Origin: CAYOBW01 sp964402115
GTDB taxonomy: Bacteria; Verrucomicrobiota; Kiritimatiellia; UBA8416; CAYOBW01
Assembly: GCA_964402115.1 (NCBI GenBank)
Contig: CAYOBW010000024.1
Location: 1 to 42,517, forward strand
Length of the DNA: 42,517 bases
Reading direction: 5' to 3'
Numbering within the stretch: the stretch's first letter is position 1; every line of letters begins with the position of its first letter. Made by a program: the position numbers and the translations under genes. A model generated the notes under the pieces. That model was not told the DNA's origin. It did not search any database and was given only the letters and a program-made list of their open reading frames with translations. Shown here one piece after another: positions 24,806-33,700 of this stretch.

Positions 24806-26268
24806 TTCAGAGGTGTGGGAAGAAAGTCCCAATCGAGGACCATCTTCTCCGTGAGCGCGCGTTTGAGCTCCAATTCGACTTCCTTGTACTGGGGATTGTC
24901 GGCGAGGTTGCGCAGTTCGCCGGGGTCGGCCTCCAGGTCGTAGAGCTCGAAGGTCGGGCGCGGCGACGTGAAGTAGGCCTTCACGAACGGCTCGGCGAGC
25001 GTACCGGCGGCGTGGGCGGCTTTCATCTCCTGCCAGCCGGGGTCGCGCTGGCTGTCCACCGGCGCCACGGCGCCATGGGGGGTGCAGTTGTAGATCAGCT
25101 TGAAGCGGTCGGACCGCGCGCACCGCACGAGGTCGAACGTGGATGACAGGACGTCCGGCCGCATGCCGCCGTCGCCGCCGTGCGGGCCGCGCTCGGCGAA
25201 GATGTACTTGCGGCCCGTGAACGGCTCGCCCCGCAGCAGCTTGAGGAAACTGACGCCGCTCATCTCCCGCGGCGGCGCGACGCCGGCCGCTTCTAGCAGC
25301 GTGGGCGCGAAGTCCTCGCCCGAGATGAGCGTGCGGGTGGTCGCGCCGGGCTTGACCACGCCGGGCCAGCGCACGAGCAGCGGGACGGCTATGCCGGGAT
25401 CGTGCAGGGCGCCTTTGCCGTGCGGCAGCGCCATGCCGTTGTCACCCATGAAAACCACGAGGGTCTGGTCGGCCAGACCGCGCTTCTGAAGCGTATCCAG
25501 CACATCCTGCACGTCGCCATCGAGGTGCTCGACCTCGGCGATGTAACGCGCGAGGTCCTTGCGCACGCCCGGCAGGTCGGGCAGATGCGGCGGCAGCGTG
25601 AGCGTCGCCGGGTCGGGCACGCCGCGCGGGCCCCGCGCCGTCCAGGCGTGGTGCGGGTCGGAGAACCCGAGCCAGAGAAACCACGGCCGGCCCGGAGGCG
25701 CCCTGTCGAGGAACGCCGCCAGTTTCCCGCCGAAGTTCTCCAGCCCCCCGCCCTTCTCGACGTAGTCCACGCGGTTGGTAAATGCGCGCAGCCCGTGCGC
25801 GACGAGTACGCGGCCAATCTCCGGCGCGCCGCGCGGACCGCCCGCGACGGGCCCGTCAAGGTGGTAGCTGCGCCCGGCGACACCGGTGAAGTAGCCCCCC
25901 TTGTCGCGCAGCAGGTCCGGCAGCGCCGGCACCTCCGCCGGCAGGGGGGAGGTGAACCGCACCATCCGCACCGCCACCGGCGAACGTCCGGTCATCAGCG
26001 CCGCGCGGGACGGCACGCACTGCGGACACGACACGAACATCCGGTCGCAGCGCAGGCCTTGCGCGGCGAAACGATCGAGGTTCGGCGTGCGCACATCCGG
26101 GTTTCCGTAGCAGCCGAGATAGGGGTAGCTGTGGTCGTCTGACAGGAGGAAGAGGATGTTGGGCCGCACCCCGGCGGCGCCGCAGGCCGCGGCAGCCAGC
26201 AGGAGCGTGAGGAGGGCAAGTGAGCACCGTCTGTCGGGCCGGGTTCCGGAAACGGGCGTCTTCTTCAT
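24802..26268 (-). CDS. secreted S1 sulfatase, heparan-N-sulfatase-like
   Basis: 488 aa from ATG 26268, ATGA-coupled to the ARSB-like gene. Signal region RRCSLALLTLLLAAAACGAAG; the AAAAC-G end faintly resembles a lipobox, so a lipoprotein is possible but the -3 residue is Ala, not Leu. Metal block NILFLLSDDHSYPYLGCYG; formylglycine site C84-V-P-S-R-A-A-L-M-T-G-R. Other blocks: VAGRSYHLDGP, GFSDPHHAWTARGP, FMGDNGMALPHGKG and ELYDLEADPGELRNLAD. The D-N-G-M-A/P-x-P-x-x-K-G form is shared with the sulfatase at 5794-7329, so the two may act on related linkages. It is in a coupled chain of six sulfatases. Confidence 0.92.
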   Translation of the reverse strand: MKKTPVSGTRPDRRCSLALLTLLLAAAACGAAGVRPNILFLLSDDHSYPYLGCYGNPDVRTPNLDRFAAQGLRCDRMFVSCPQCVPSRAALMTGRSPVAVRMVRFTSPLPAEVPALPDLLRDKGGYFTGVAGRSYHLDGPVAGGPRGAPEIGRVLVAHGLRAFTNRVDYVEKGGGLENFGGKLAAFLDRAPPGRPWFLWLGFSDPHHAWTARGPRGVPDPATLTLPPHLPDLPGVRKDLARYIAEVEHLDGDVQDVLDTLQKRGLADQTLVVFMGDNGMALPHGKGALHDPGIAVPLLVRWPGVVKPGATTRTLISGEDFAPTLLEAAGVAPPREMSGVSFLKLLRGEPFTGRKYIFAERGPHGGDGGMRPDVLSSTFDLVRCARSDRFKLIYNCTPHGAVAPVDSQRDPGWQEMKAAHAAGTLAEPFVKAYFTSPRPTFELYDLEADPGELRNLADNPQYKEVELELKRALTEKMVLDWDFLPTPLK

Positions 26269-27650
26269 GGCGCTACACCCTTCAAGTCCGCGGGCAAATC
26301 GACCAGGTCACCGCGCCGGAGCTCGGCAAGCTTGGCTTCGAGCGCCTTGACCCGGCCGGGTTCGGCCGTAGCGAGGTCGTTCTTCTCGTACGGGTCTTCC
26401 GTGATGTGGAACAGCTCGGCCGGTCCGCGGCTTTTGCCCTTGCCGGCGGCGGCGTGAGCGATCAGCTTCCATTCGCCGTCGAACACGGCGGCGCCGTCGG
26501 TCATGGGGACGTAGATGACGCGGGGCTCGGGTTTCTCGAGCGCACCCGTCAGCAGGGGCCACACGTCGCGGCCGTCGAACTCCGGCGCCTTGGCGGGTTT
26601 CCACGCGGCGAGCCTGGTCAGCGTCGGCATCCAGTCGGCAGCGTGCAGCGGCGCGGTCAGCTTGCGCGGCGCGAGCGTACCGGGCCAGTTCACGAAGGCG
26701 GAGACGCGGCAGCCGCCCTCGTAGAGTTGTCCCTTGTGGCCGCGCAGCGGGAGGTTGCTGCTGACGGGGACTTTCAAAGGCGGCGTGTTGCCCGCGTAGG
26801 CGTTCCCGGTGGCGGGTGTGCCGCCGTTGTCGGAGGTGAAGATGACGATGGTGTTACGGCGCTGGTCGGTCGCCTCCAGCGCGGCGACCAGCTCGCCGAC
26901 CTTGGCGTCCATCTGCGTGACAAACCCCCCGTATCGCCGGAAGGCATCGGTCTTGCCGGCGTCGCCGGCGAAAGTCGTGCCGGCGTAAAGGTTCTTGTAC
27001 TCCTCGGGCGCGTCAATTGGAATGTGCACGGCCTGGAAGGGCACGTAGATGAACCACGGTTCGCGCTTGGCGCGGATCCATGCGCCCGCCTGTTTGGCGA
27101 CCAGCTCGGTGGCGTTGCCTTCCTCGTCGAGCAGCTTTCCGTCGCGGTGCCACGTCCGCATGTACGGGCCCTTGCGGTAGGTGTGCGCCCACGGGTCCAC
27201 CGCGCCCGCGAGCGAACCGTAGCTGTGATCGAACCCGTACTGATTCGGCGCCCACTCCGGGCGCGAGCCGAGGTGCCACTTCCCCGCCAGGTGCGTCGCG
27301 TAGCCGGCTTCCTTGAGCGCGGAGGCCAGCGTCGTGGCGCCCGGCGGGAACGCGCGCAGATTCGACGGAGAGAGCACGTGGGTTCCCCAGCGGCTCGTCC
27401 AGCGCCCCGACAGCAGCGCCGTCCGCGTGGGCGTGCAGACGGGCTGTACGTAGTGCCGGTCGAGCTCGACACCTTCGCTGACAAGCTTGTCGAGCTGCGG
27501 CGTTTTGAACGGCCCGCCGTGCCAGCCCACATCGGCCCAGCCAAGGTCGTCGGCGACGATCAGCAGGATGTTCGGGCGTTTCACCGCGTCGACCGGCAGC
27601 GCCGCCAGCGGCGCCAGCACAAGGGAAAGGGCGCAGATCGTCCGGATCAT
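26265..27650 (-). CDS. secreted S1 sulfatase, arylsulfatase B (GalNAc-4-sulfatase)-like
   Basis: 461 aa from ATG 27650, ATGA-coupled and preceded by AAGGAG with a 5-nt spacer. Signal peptide ALSLVLAPLAALPVDA. Metal block NILLIVADDLGWADVGWHG (D34/D35), formylglycine site C72-T-P-T-R-T-A-L-L-S-G-R-W. ARSB hallmarks: HYVQPVCTPTR, LAGKWHLGSRPEWAPNQYGFDHSYG, FTSDNGGTP, SNLPLRGHKGQLYEGGCRV and a C-terminal ELFHITEDPYEKNDLA. The L-R-G-x-K-G-x-x-Y-E-G-G block is characteristic of ARSB-like enzymes, which remove 4-O-sulfate from GalNAc in animals; the bacterial relatives act on various sulfated sugars. Confidence 0.93.
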   Translation of the reverse strand: MIRTICALSLVLAPLAALPVDAVKRPNILLIVADDLGWADVGWHGGPFKTPQLDKLVSEGVELDRHYVQPVCTPTRTALLSGRWTSRWGTHVLSPSNLRAFPPGATTLASALKEAGYATHLAGKWHLGSRPEWAPNQYGFDHSYGSLAGAVDPWAHTYRKGPYMRTWHRDGKLLDEEGNATELVAKQAGAWIRAKREPWFIYVPFQAVHIPIDAPEEYKNLYAGTTFAGDAGKTDAFRRYGGFVTQMDAKVGELVAALEATDQRRNTIVIFTSDNGGTPATGNAYAGNTPPLKVPVSSNLPLRGHKGQLYEGGCRVSAFVNWPGTLAPRKLTAPLHAADWMPTLTRLAAWKPAKAPEFDGRDVWPLLTGALEKPEPRVIYVPMTDGAAVFDGEWKLIAHAAAGKGKSRGPAELFHITEDPYEKNDLATAEPGRVKALEAKLAELRRGDLVDLPADLKGVAP

Positions 27651-29035
27651 GGTTTCTCCTTCCGCCCCGCCCGCCGGGCCGGGGCCCCGGGCTCGGGTCC
27701 GTCGTTATCGGCCTTGCCGCCGCCCCAGAGCGGCGCCACATTCAGCCGGTTCCACGTGTCCCACTTTTCCTGGAGTTCCTTCGCCTTGTCAGGCTGCGCG
27801 GCGGCGAGGTCCCTGGTTTCGCCGATGTCGCTGGCGAGGTTGTAGAGCCGCGCGGCGGTGACGGGCTGGTTCCTCCCGCCGGTGCGGGTGTCGACGTTGC
27901 TGTCGTAGCGGACGAGCTTGTAGTCGCCGACGCGAATGGCCAGCTGCTGGCCGAACCTCCAGCAGAGCGCGTCGTGCGGGGCGCCGGCCTGCGCGCCGGA
28001 CAGGAACGGCAGGAGGTTGACACCGTCGAGTTTCCAGTCGGGCTTCACGTCCGCGCCGGCAACGGCGAGGGCTGTCGCCGTGACGTCGAGCTGGATCACG
28101 GGGCGGTCATACACGCCGGGCTTCACCTGGCCGGGCCACGCGATCACGAAAGGCACGCGGATGCCGCCCTCCAGCGTGGTGCGCTTGGAGCCGCGCAGCG
28201 GGTCGTTGCGCGAGCCGTTGACGGTGACGCCGGGCATGGTCGGCCCCCCGTTGTCGCTGATGAACACGACGAAGGTGTTCGGCTCGAGGCCGGCTTCGGC
28301 GACCTTCTTGCGCACGCGGCCGATGTTATCGTCCATCGCCAGCATCATCGCGGCGTACGTGCGGCGCTGCTTGTCGGCGATGCCCGGAAACTTCGCGAGC
28401 CTGTCGTCCGTCGCCTGCATCGGCGTGTGGACGGCGTTGAAGGCGAGGTAGAGGAACCACGCCTCGTGCTTGTGGCGTTCGATGAACGCCACCGCCTCGC
28501 GCCCGAAGGCGTCGGTGGTGTAGTCCAGCTCCTTGACCGGCTCGCTGCCGCGCAGGATGCCGGCGCTCTCAACGTAGCTGTGCGCGCCGCCGAGAAAGCC
28601 GTAGAACTCGTCGAAGCCGCGGCGCGGCGGCTGCATGGCCGGCTCCGCGCCGAGATGCCACTTGCCGACGAGGCCGGTGACGTAGCCGGCGGCCTTGAGA
28701 CGGTCGGCCACCGTGGTCTCGGTCAGCGGCAGCCCGCTGGAGCCGTTGGGGTTGAATTCGTGGCCGAAGCGCGTCTGGTAGCGGCCCGACAGCAGCCCCG
28801 CCCGCGTCGGCGAGCAATACGGCCCGGTGACGTAGCCGTTGGTGAACCGCACGCCGGCGGCAGCGAGCGCATCGAGGTTCGGCGTGGGGATGTCTTTGCA
28901 GCCATGGAAGCCCACGTCCGCGTACCCCATGTCGTCGCCGACGATGAGCAGGATGTTGGGCTTGGCCGGGGCAGCGGAAAAGGCGGACAGCGCGCTGGCC
29001 GCGAGTGCAAGAAGGGCGGTTGCGGATACTCTCAT
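27647..29035 (-). CDS. secreted S1 sulfatase, GALNS/ARSA-like
   Basis: 462 aa from ATG 29035, ATGA-coupled, with a strong GGGAGGAG upstream; the much longer open frame to 29383 is a readthrough of the neighbour in another frame. Signal peptide MRVSATALLALAASALSAFS. Metal block NILLIVGDDMGYADVGFHG (D34/D35), formylglycine site C74-S-P-T-R-A-G-L-L-S-G-R-Y. Then LVGKWHLGAEPAMQPPRRGF, FNAVHTPMQA, FISDNGGPTMPGV, EGGIRVPFVIAWPG and RLYNLASDIGETRDLAA. Close paralogue of the sulfatase at 21921-23258; the two differ in the loop after the Cys motif and may act at different positions of one sugar. Confidence 0.93.
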   Translation of the reverse strand: MRVSATALLALAASALSAFSAAPAKPNILLIVGDDMGYADVGFHGCKDIPTPNLDALAAAGVRFTNGYVTGPYCSPTRAGLLSGRYQTRFGHEFNPNGSSGLPLTETTVADRLKAAGYVTGLVGKWHLGAEPAMQPPRRGFDEFYGFLGGAHSYVESAGILRGSEPVKELDYTTDAFGREAVAFIERHKHEAWFLYLAFNAVHTPMQATDDRLAKFPGIADKQRRTYAAMMLAMDDNIGRVRKKVAEAGLEPNTFVVFISDNGGPTMPGVTVNGSRNDPLRGSKRTTLEGGIRVPFVIAWPGQVKPGVYDRPVIQLDVTATALAVAGADVKPDWKLDGVNLLPFLSGAQAGAPHDALCWRFGQQLAIRVGDYKLVRYDSNVDTRTGGRNQPVTAARLYNLASDIGETRDLAAAQPDKAKELQEKWDTWNRLNVAPLWGGGKADNDGPEPGAPARRAGRKEKP

Positions 29036-30732
29036 GGTTGTTTCTCCTCCCGGCGCAGGAAGTACGCCGGCGTGCAGCTCCAGGCATGGCAGTAGCTGTT
29101 CATCAGGTGGCTCTTGTAGGGCGACAGCAGGTCGTCGCCGGGCATGTACACCTCCCAGAACGTGTCCGCCCCCTTGCGAACCATCTCGCCCCAGTAGGAC
29201 TTCAGGTGCTGCCAGCCTTCGTCGCGCAGGCCCGCCGCCAGCAGCGCCTCGACCATGTAGTGGTGCATGTAAGGCGTCACCGGCTTCTCCGCCCCCTCGC
29301 GCCGCAGCACCCCGGCCAGCGTGCGCCGGGCCTGCTCCGGCGAGGGCACGCCTGCCAAAACCATCCAAGCCTGCGAAGCCCACGACACCTCGCGTTTCGG
29401 GCCGCTGACAAACAGGCCGAGCGACTCATCCCACAGGTTGGTTCGCGCGGCGGCCTCCATGCGCGGAACGATATCGGAGATGAACGCCGCCTCCTTCTCC
29501 TTGCCGATCTTCTCCGCGAGTTTGAGCGTGGCCTTCAGCCCGTACAGGACGATGGCGTGTTCGGGCGCCTGCTTGTCCAGGGTGCTGTGCCAGTCCACAA
29601 ACAGCCACCAGGCCTTGGGCGGCAGCAGCAGCCCGTCGGGCCGCACCGGCTCCAGCGTGAAATCCAGCTGCTTCAGCACCAGCGGCCACAGGTCCTCCGC
29701 GGTGGCGCGGTCGCCGCTCGCCTCGAGGTACTCCAGCACGGTGGGGGCGAGCAGGGCGGTGTAGTCCAGGATGCTGTTGTCGCCACGGACCGGCTGCGGC
29801 CGCTCGAACATGCAGGTGGAGACCAGGCCCTGCGCGGTGGCGGTGCCGGCCAGCAGGTAGAGCGACCGCTTGACCAGGTCGTAGTTGCGGAAGGTCACGT
29901 AGTTGGCCTGGGCCTGCAGCCGCAGGTCGCCCAGCCACAGCCGGCGATCGCGCTTGGGGCCGTCCTCGAACACCGTCTGCATGCAGTCGCGCAGCGTACG
30001 CACCGCCACCCGGTCCAGCGCCGCATCGTCCGCGTGGCCCGGCGGGAACGGCAGCAGCCGCGCCGGGTCGGCAGTGGTGATGGCCTCGGCGCGGAAGTCC
30101 GAGAAACCGAAAACGCCGTGCCGGCTGCAGGAGACCACCGTCACCTTCGCGTAGCGGAAGGCGTAGCGGCGCGGCAGCGTCACCGTCTGCGGCACCTCGT
30201 CGAGGTTCACCACCTCGTCCTGCAGCCAGGCGCGCGTCAGCCCGCCGGTATACGGATCGAACGGCTCCGCCACCTCCGCCGGCGTCTCTCCGAAGATGAA
30301 GGCCAGCCGCACCGGCGCGTCCACCGGGCTGTCGAACGACCGCAGCGAGAAGGTGAAATGCCCGGTGAAATGCTCGCCGAAGTCCAGGATGAAGCTGGCG
30401 CCCGGCTGCAGGGGCTTGTTGCACACGGAGCCCGGCTGGCCGGCCGCGACCACCTTCCAGCCCTGGAAGCCGGCGGCGTCCCGCTCCACGGTGACCAGCG
30501 CCACCGGCGCCATGGGCGTGCGGATCAGCCGGGGCGTGGCCGCCTCGGCCCGGGCCAGCCACGCGGACCGACTCGCGTCGATGAGCTTCAGCTGCCGCGC
30601 GAAGAGCTCGCGGTCGACCGCCACGGCGGCCTTGACCGTGCCCTCGTAAAGCGGCGCCTGCTTCGGTCCCTGGGCCAGCAGCGCCGGCGCTAGCAGCAAT
30701 GCGGAGGCTGTCGCCAACAACGTTCGCTTCAT
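29032..30732 (-). CDS. GH78-like alpha-L-rhamnosidase, secreted
   Basis: 566 aa from ATG 30732, with AGGGAG at 8 nt. A GTG at 30768 overlaps the upstream stop as GTGA, is in frame and is the alternative start (12 residues longer). Signal peptide MKRTLLATASALLLAPALLA. A small beta-sandwich (to about 240; FILDFGEHFTGHFTFSL) precedes an (alpha/alpha)6 catalytic domain with the family's D-G-P-K-R-D-R-R-L-W-L-G-D-L block, in which acidic residues bind rhamnose, and later DNSILDYTALLAP, FVDWHSTLDKQAPEHAIVLYGL and WEVYMPGDDLL. It is shorter than typical GH78 proteins (often 900 or more residues) and lacks extra N-terminal modules. It would release terminal alpha-L-rhamnose and is next to a GH106 rhamnosidase. 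Confidence 0.87.
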   Translation of the reverse strand: MKRTLLATASALLLAPALLAQGPKQAPLYEGTVKAAVAVDRELFARQLKLIDASRSAWLARAEAATPRLIRTPMAPVALVTVERDAAGFQGWKVVAAGQPGSVCNKPLQPGASFILDFGEHFTGHFTFSLRSFDSPVDAPVRLAFIFGETPAEVAEPFDPYTGGLTRAWLQDEVVNLDEVPQTVTLPRRYAFRYAKVTVVSCSRHGVFGFSDFRAEAITTADPARLLPFPPGHADDAALDRVAVRTLRDCMQTVFEDGPKRDRRLWLGDLRLQAQANYVTFRNYDLVKRSLYLLAGTATAQGLVSTCMFERPQPVRGDNSILDYTALLAPTVLEYLEASGDRATAEDLWPLVLKQLDFTLEPVRPDGLLLPPKAWWLFVDWHSTLDKQAPEHAIVLYGLKATLKLAEKIGKEKEAAFISDIVPRMEAAARTNLWDESLGLFVSGPKREVSWASQAWMVLAGVPSPEQARRTLAGVLRREGAEKPVTPYMHHYMVEALLAAGLRDEGWQHLKSYWGEMVRKGADTFWEVYMPGDDLLSPYKSHLMNSYCHAWSCTPAYFLRREEKQP

Positions 30733-30764
30733 CTGTCGCTCTCCCTGTAGACGTTCCGCCGTAC

Positions 30765-33700
30765 TCACTCGATCACCCGGCGCTCCGCCGCCCTCAGCGT
30801 CACGGGACCGAGCAGGCCGGAGGGGAGCAGCGGCTCGTCCGCCTGGTAGACATCCTTGCGCGTGCAGAAGGCGATGCGGCCCGAAGGCCTCGGCTGCCCC
30901 CGCAGGAGCCAGGCGGGCCAGCGAACGGGCAGCGAACTGCCCTTGCCGGCGGACTGCCACTCCATGTCGTCCGGCAAGGCGGCGTCGCCGATCAGGCGGT
31001 TGGGCCAGAGGTTGGTGACGCGGATGCGGAGGGCATTCCGGCCCGGCTTCAGCATGCCGTCGATCCGGGTGCGGAACGGCGGCTTCCACAGCGTGGGCAG
31101 CTCGCGGCCGTTGAGGTTGACGCGGGCGATGACTTCGACGGCGCCCAAATCCAGGTACAGCTCGCGACCGGCCGCCCGGAACTCCGCCGGCACGTCGAAC
31201 TCCTTCTCGTAAGTCGCCGTCCCCGAGAAGAACCGGATGCCGGGCTCGGGGCGGGCGGGCCAGGAGGCGAGCGTCTCGAACACCGCGGAGGCAGGGGCGC
31301 CCAAGGCGGGCGGGAAAGTCACCCGCCACGGTCCCTCGATCGGCACGGGCGCGGGCAGCGCCGGCGCTTGCAGCCGGACTTTGGCGCCACTGTCGAGCCG
31401 CGCGGTGCGTTCCGCCGGCGCCCAGAACCGGGCCAGCAGCTTCCCGTCGCCGCCGCGCTCCAGCTCCACCGGCGGCGGCGCGGCGGTCGGCGCAGGCGCC
31501 GCCTGCGCAAGCGACGCGATCTCCGCCGCCGTAAGGGCGCGGTCGAACAGCAGCGGCGCGGAGCGCTCGCCGCTGAAAGCCGGGCCGCCGCCCGGCGCCG
31601 CGTGGACCGCGTGCGGCCCCCTGGTTCCCGAGCGCGCCTCGCGGCCGTTGACGAAGAGCGTCGGCACGCCCGCGCGGTAGACGACGGCGACGTGCGTGCG
31701 CTCCGCAAGACTGGCGGGCCACGTGATGACCGCCGGCGCGTAGCGCGCGCCATGCTCGAACACCACCAGGCCGTTGCGGCCGGCTGCGAGGCCCGCGCCC
31801 GCCTGGCCTTCGCCGAACCGCTCCTGCCCCTGCGGAGGGAAGACCGCCCAGTTCTGCTTCTGGAACGCGATCTCCGCCCGGCGCTCGGGCGGCAGCGGGA
31901 TCTCGACGTCGGGCTTCACCCACAGCGCCAGCGTAAAGGTGCCGGCCGCCGTCGTCAGCCCCGCGGCGGGCACGGGCACGGCCGCCGCCCCGGCCGGCGC
32001 CGTGGCGGGGCCGTCGAGGGCGACTGCGTACGGCCCGGCCGGCGCCGCGCGGAAGATGACGAAGACCGAGCCGTTCGGATCGAGGCACAGCGGCACGGCG
32101 ATGCGCCCATCCGCCTCGCAACGAAAGAGGCCCGGCCGCGTGATGGCCCCGGTGGACGGGTCCCAGAACTCGGGCGCCTTCCCGCCGGCGCGGAACACGG
32201 CTTCGAACGCCTCCGGCCGGCTGCGCTGGTTGGACAGGAAATACGCGTCCGTCCCGCCCTCGCTCCTGTGCACGTAGAGGACCTCGGCGTCCGCTGCCCC
32301 GGCGCGGCTCTCGAAGTCGGGAGCGAGGCCGATCCGCCGGAAGACCTCCGCGAAGGAAAGGTTCGCGAAGAAGCGGCCGGCGCCAACCGCCCGGTCCACC
32401 CCTGCCCCGTCGGCGTCGCCCCACAGCGCGGCAACGGCCTCGCGAAGCCTCGCGTCGCCGGCGCCCCGATCCGGCAGGGACGGCGACTGCGCCGGGCGCC
32501 GCGGGGCCAGGACGGTAGCGCCGGCCCGCACGAGGGCAAGAACCTTCTCCGCCACGGCCGGCCGCATGGTGGGCAGGTCGGGCAGCAGCAGCACGCGGTA
32601 GGCCGCGCCGGACGACAGCACGATCTGCCCGTCCTTGACGCTGGACTCCAGCAGCGCGCGCACGTCGCCGCCGTCGAAATCGTAGCCGGACGGCAGGACG
32701 GGCTTCAACTCGTCACGCCAGGCGATGCGGTTCGGCACGTCCTCCCCGACGAACCAGAGGACGTCGCACACCTGCTGCCCCCGGCGCAGCAGGTAGTTGC
32801 AGCGGGCCAGGTAATCCATCCACGCCCCGGTCGCCTCCCACCAGGTGTTGGCGCGGTTGAAGTTCAGGCCCCAGAAGAAGAAGGTGAAGCCCGGCCCCGT
32901 GGCCGCATACGGCTGGTGGGCGAAGGTGTGGAAGACGAACTGGTTCACGCCCGCGCAGAAGGCGCGGTCACCCTCGGGCTTGAGGCTGAAGGGGTGGTTC
33001 TGCCAGCGGGCGGCGCCGGGGCTTCCGGTGTACGACTCCGACGCCACGACCCGCTTGCCGGCGACGTGGGCGATGGAGGAGGCCACCTTGTTGTCCACGC
33101 GCACGCCCTGCCCGGACCCCGTATCGAGCCAGAACTCCCCCATCGTGACGTCGCTGTTGCGGATGTAGGCGACGTCGTAGAGGTACTGCTGCCGCCCCGT
33201 CGACTCGCCGACATAGGTGATGCCCTTGGCCTTGAGGTAGGCCGCGGCCTGCGCGAAGTACGACTCCGAGAACTGGTCCGCGAGGAAGCGCCGCCAATCC
33301 CAGAGCGCGCGGTCGGTCAGGTCCGCATCGCCGACGATCCAGCCCTCGAGCAGCGCGGGCAGGTACGGCAGCAGGTCGTAACCGGCGCGCTCACGGAAGC
33401 GCGTCTCGAAGCCGGCGGTCCAGTTCTGGATCCCGCACTCCCAGCTGTCGAGTTCCACCGCCGCGAGCGTGCGCCCCGCGGCGGGCCCCGCGCGCTCCAG
33501 CAGCTTGCCGACGTACTGGTCCAGGTGGAACCGCACGCTGGCCGGATCGAGCTTGTCGCACTCCAGCCCGCGCCCCTCGGCCGTGGCGGGGCTGACGTAG
33601 TGGCCGTTGCTGGTGAAGCCGATGCGCAGGATGCGCCACCGGCCGGCGGGGACGTCCCACTTCAGCCGGCCGTCGGCGCCCATGAACTTCGAGAGGTCGC

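Noticed and set aside
30733..32424. Long N-terminal extension of the GH78 frame into the GH106 gene
   Set aside because: It overlaps the GH106 coding region and is arginine/glycine-rich; ATG 30732 has a Shine-Dalgarno and a clean signal peptide.
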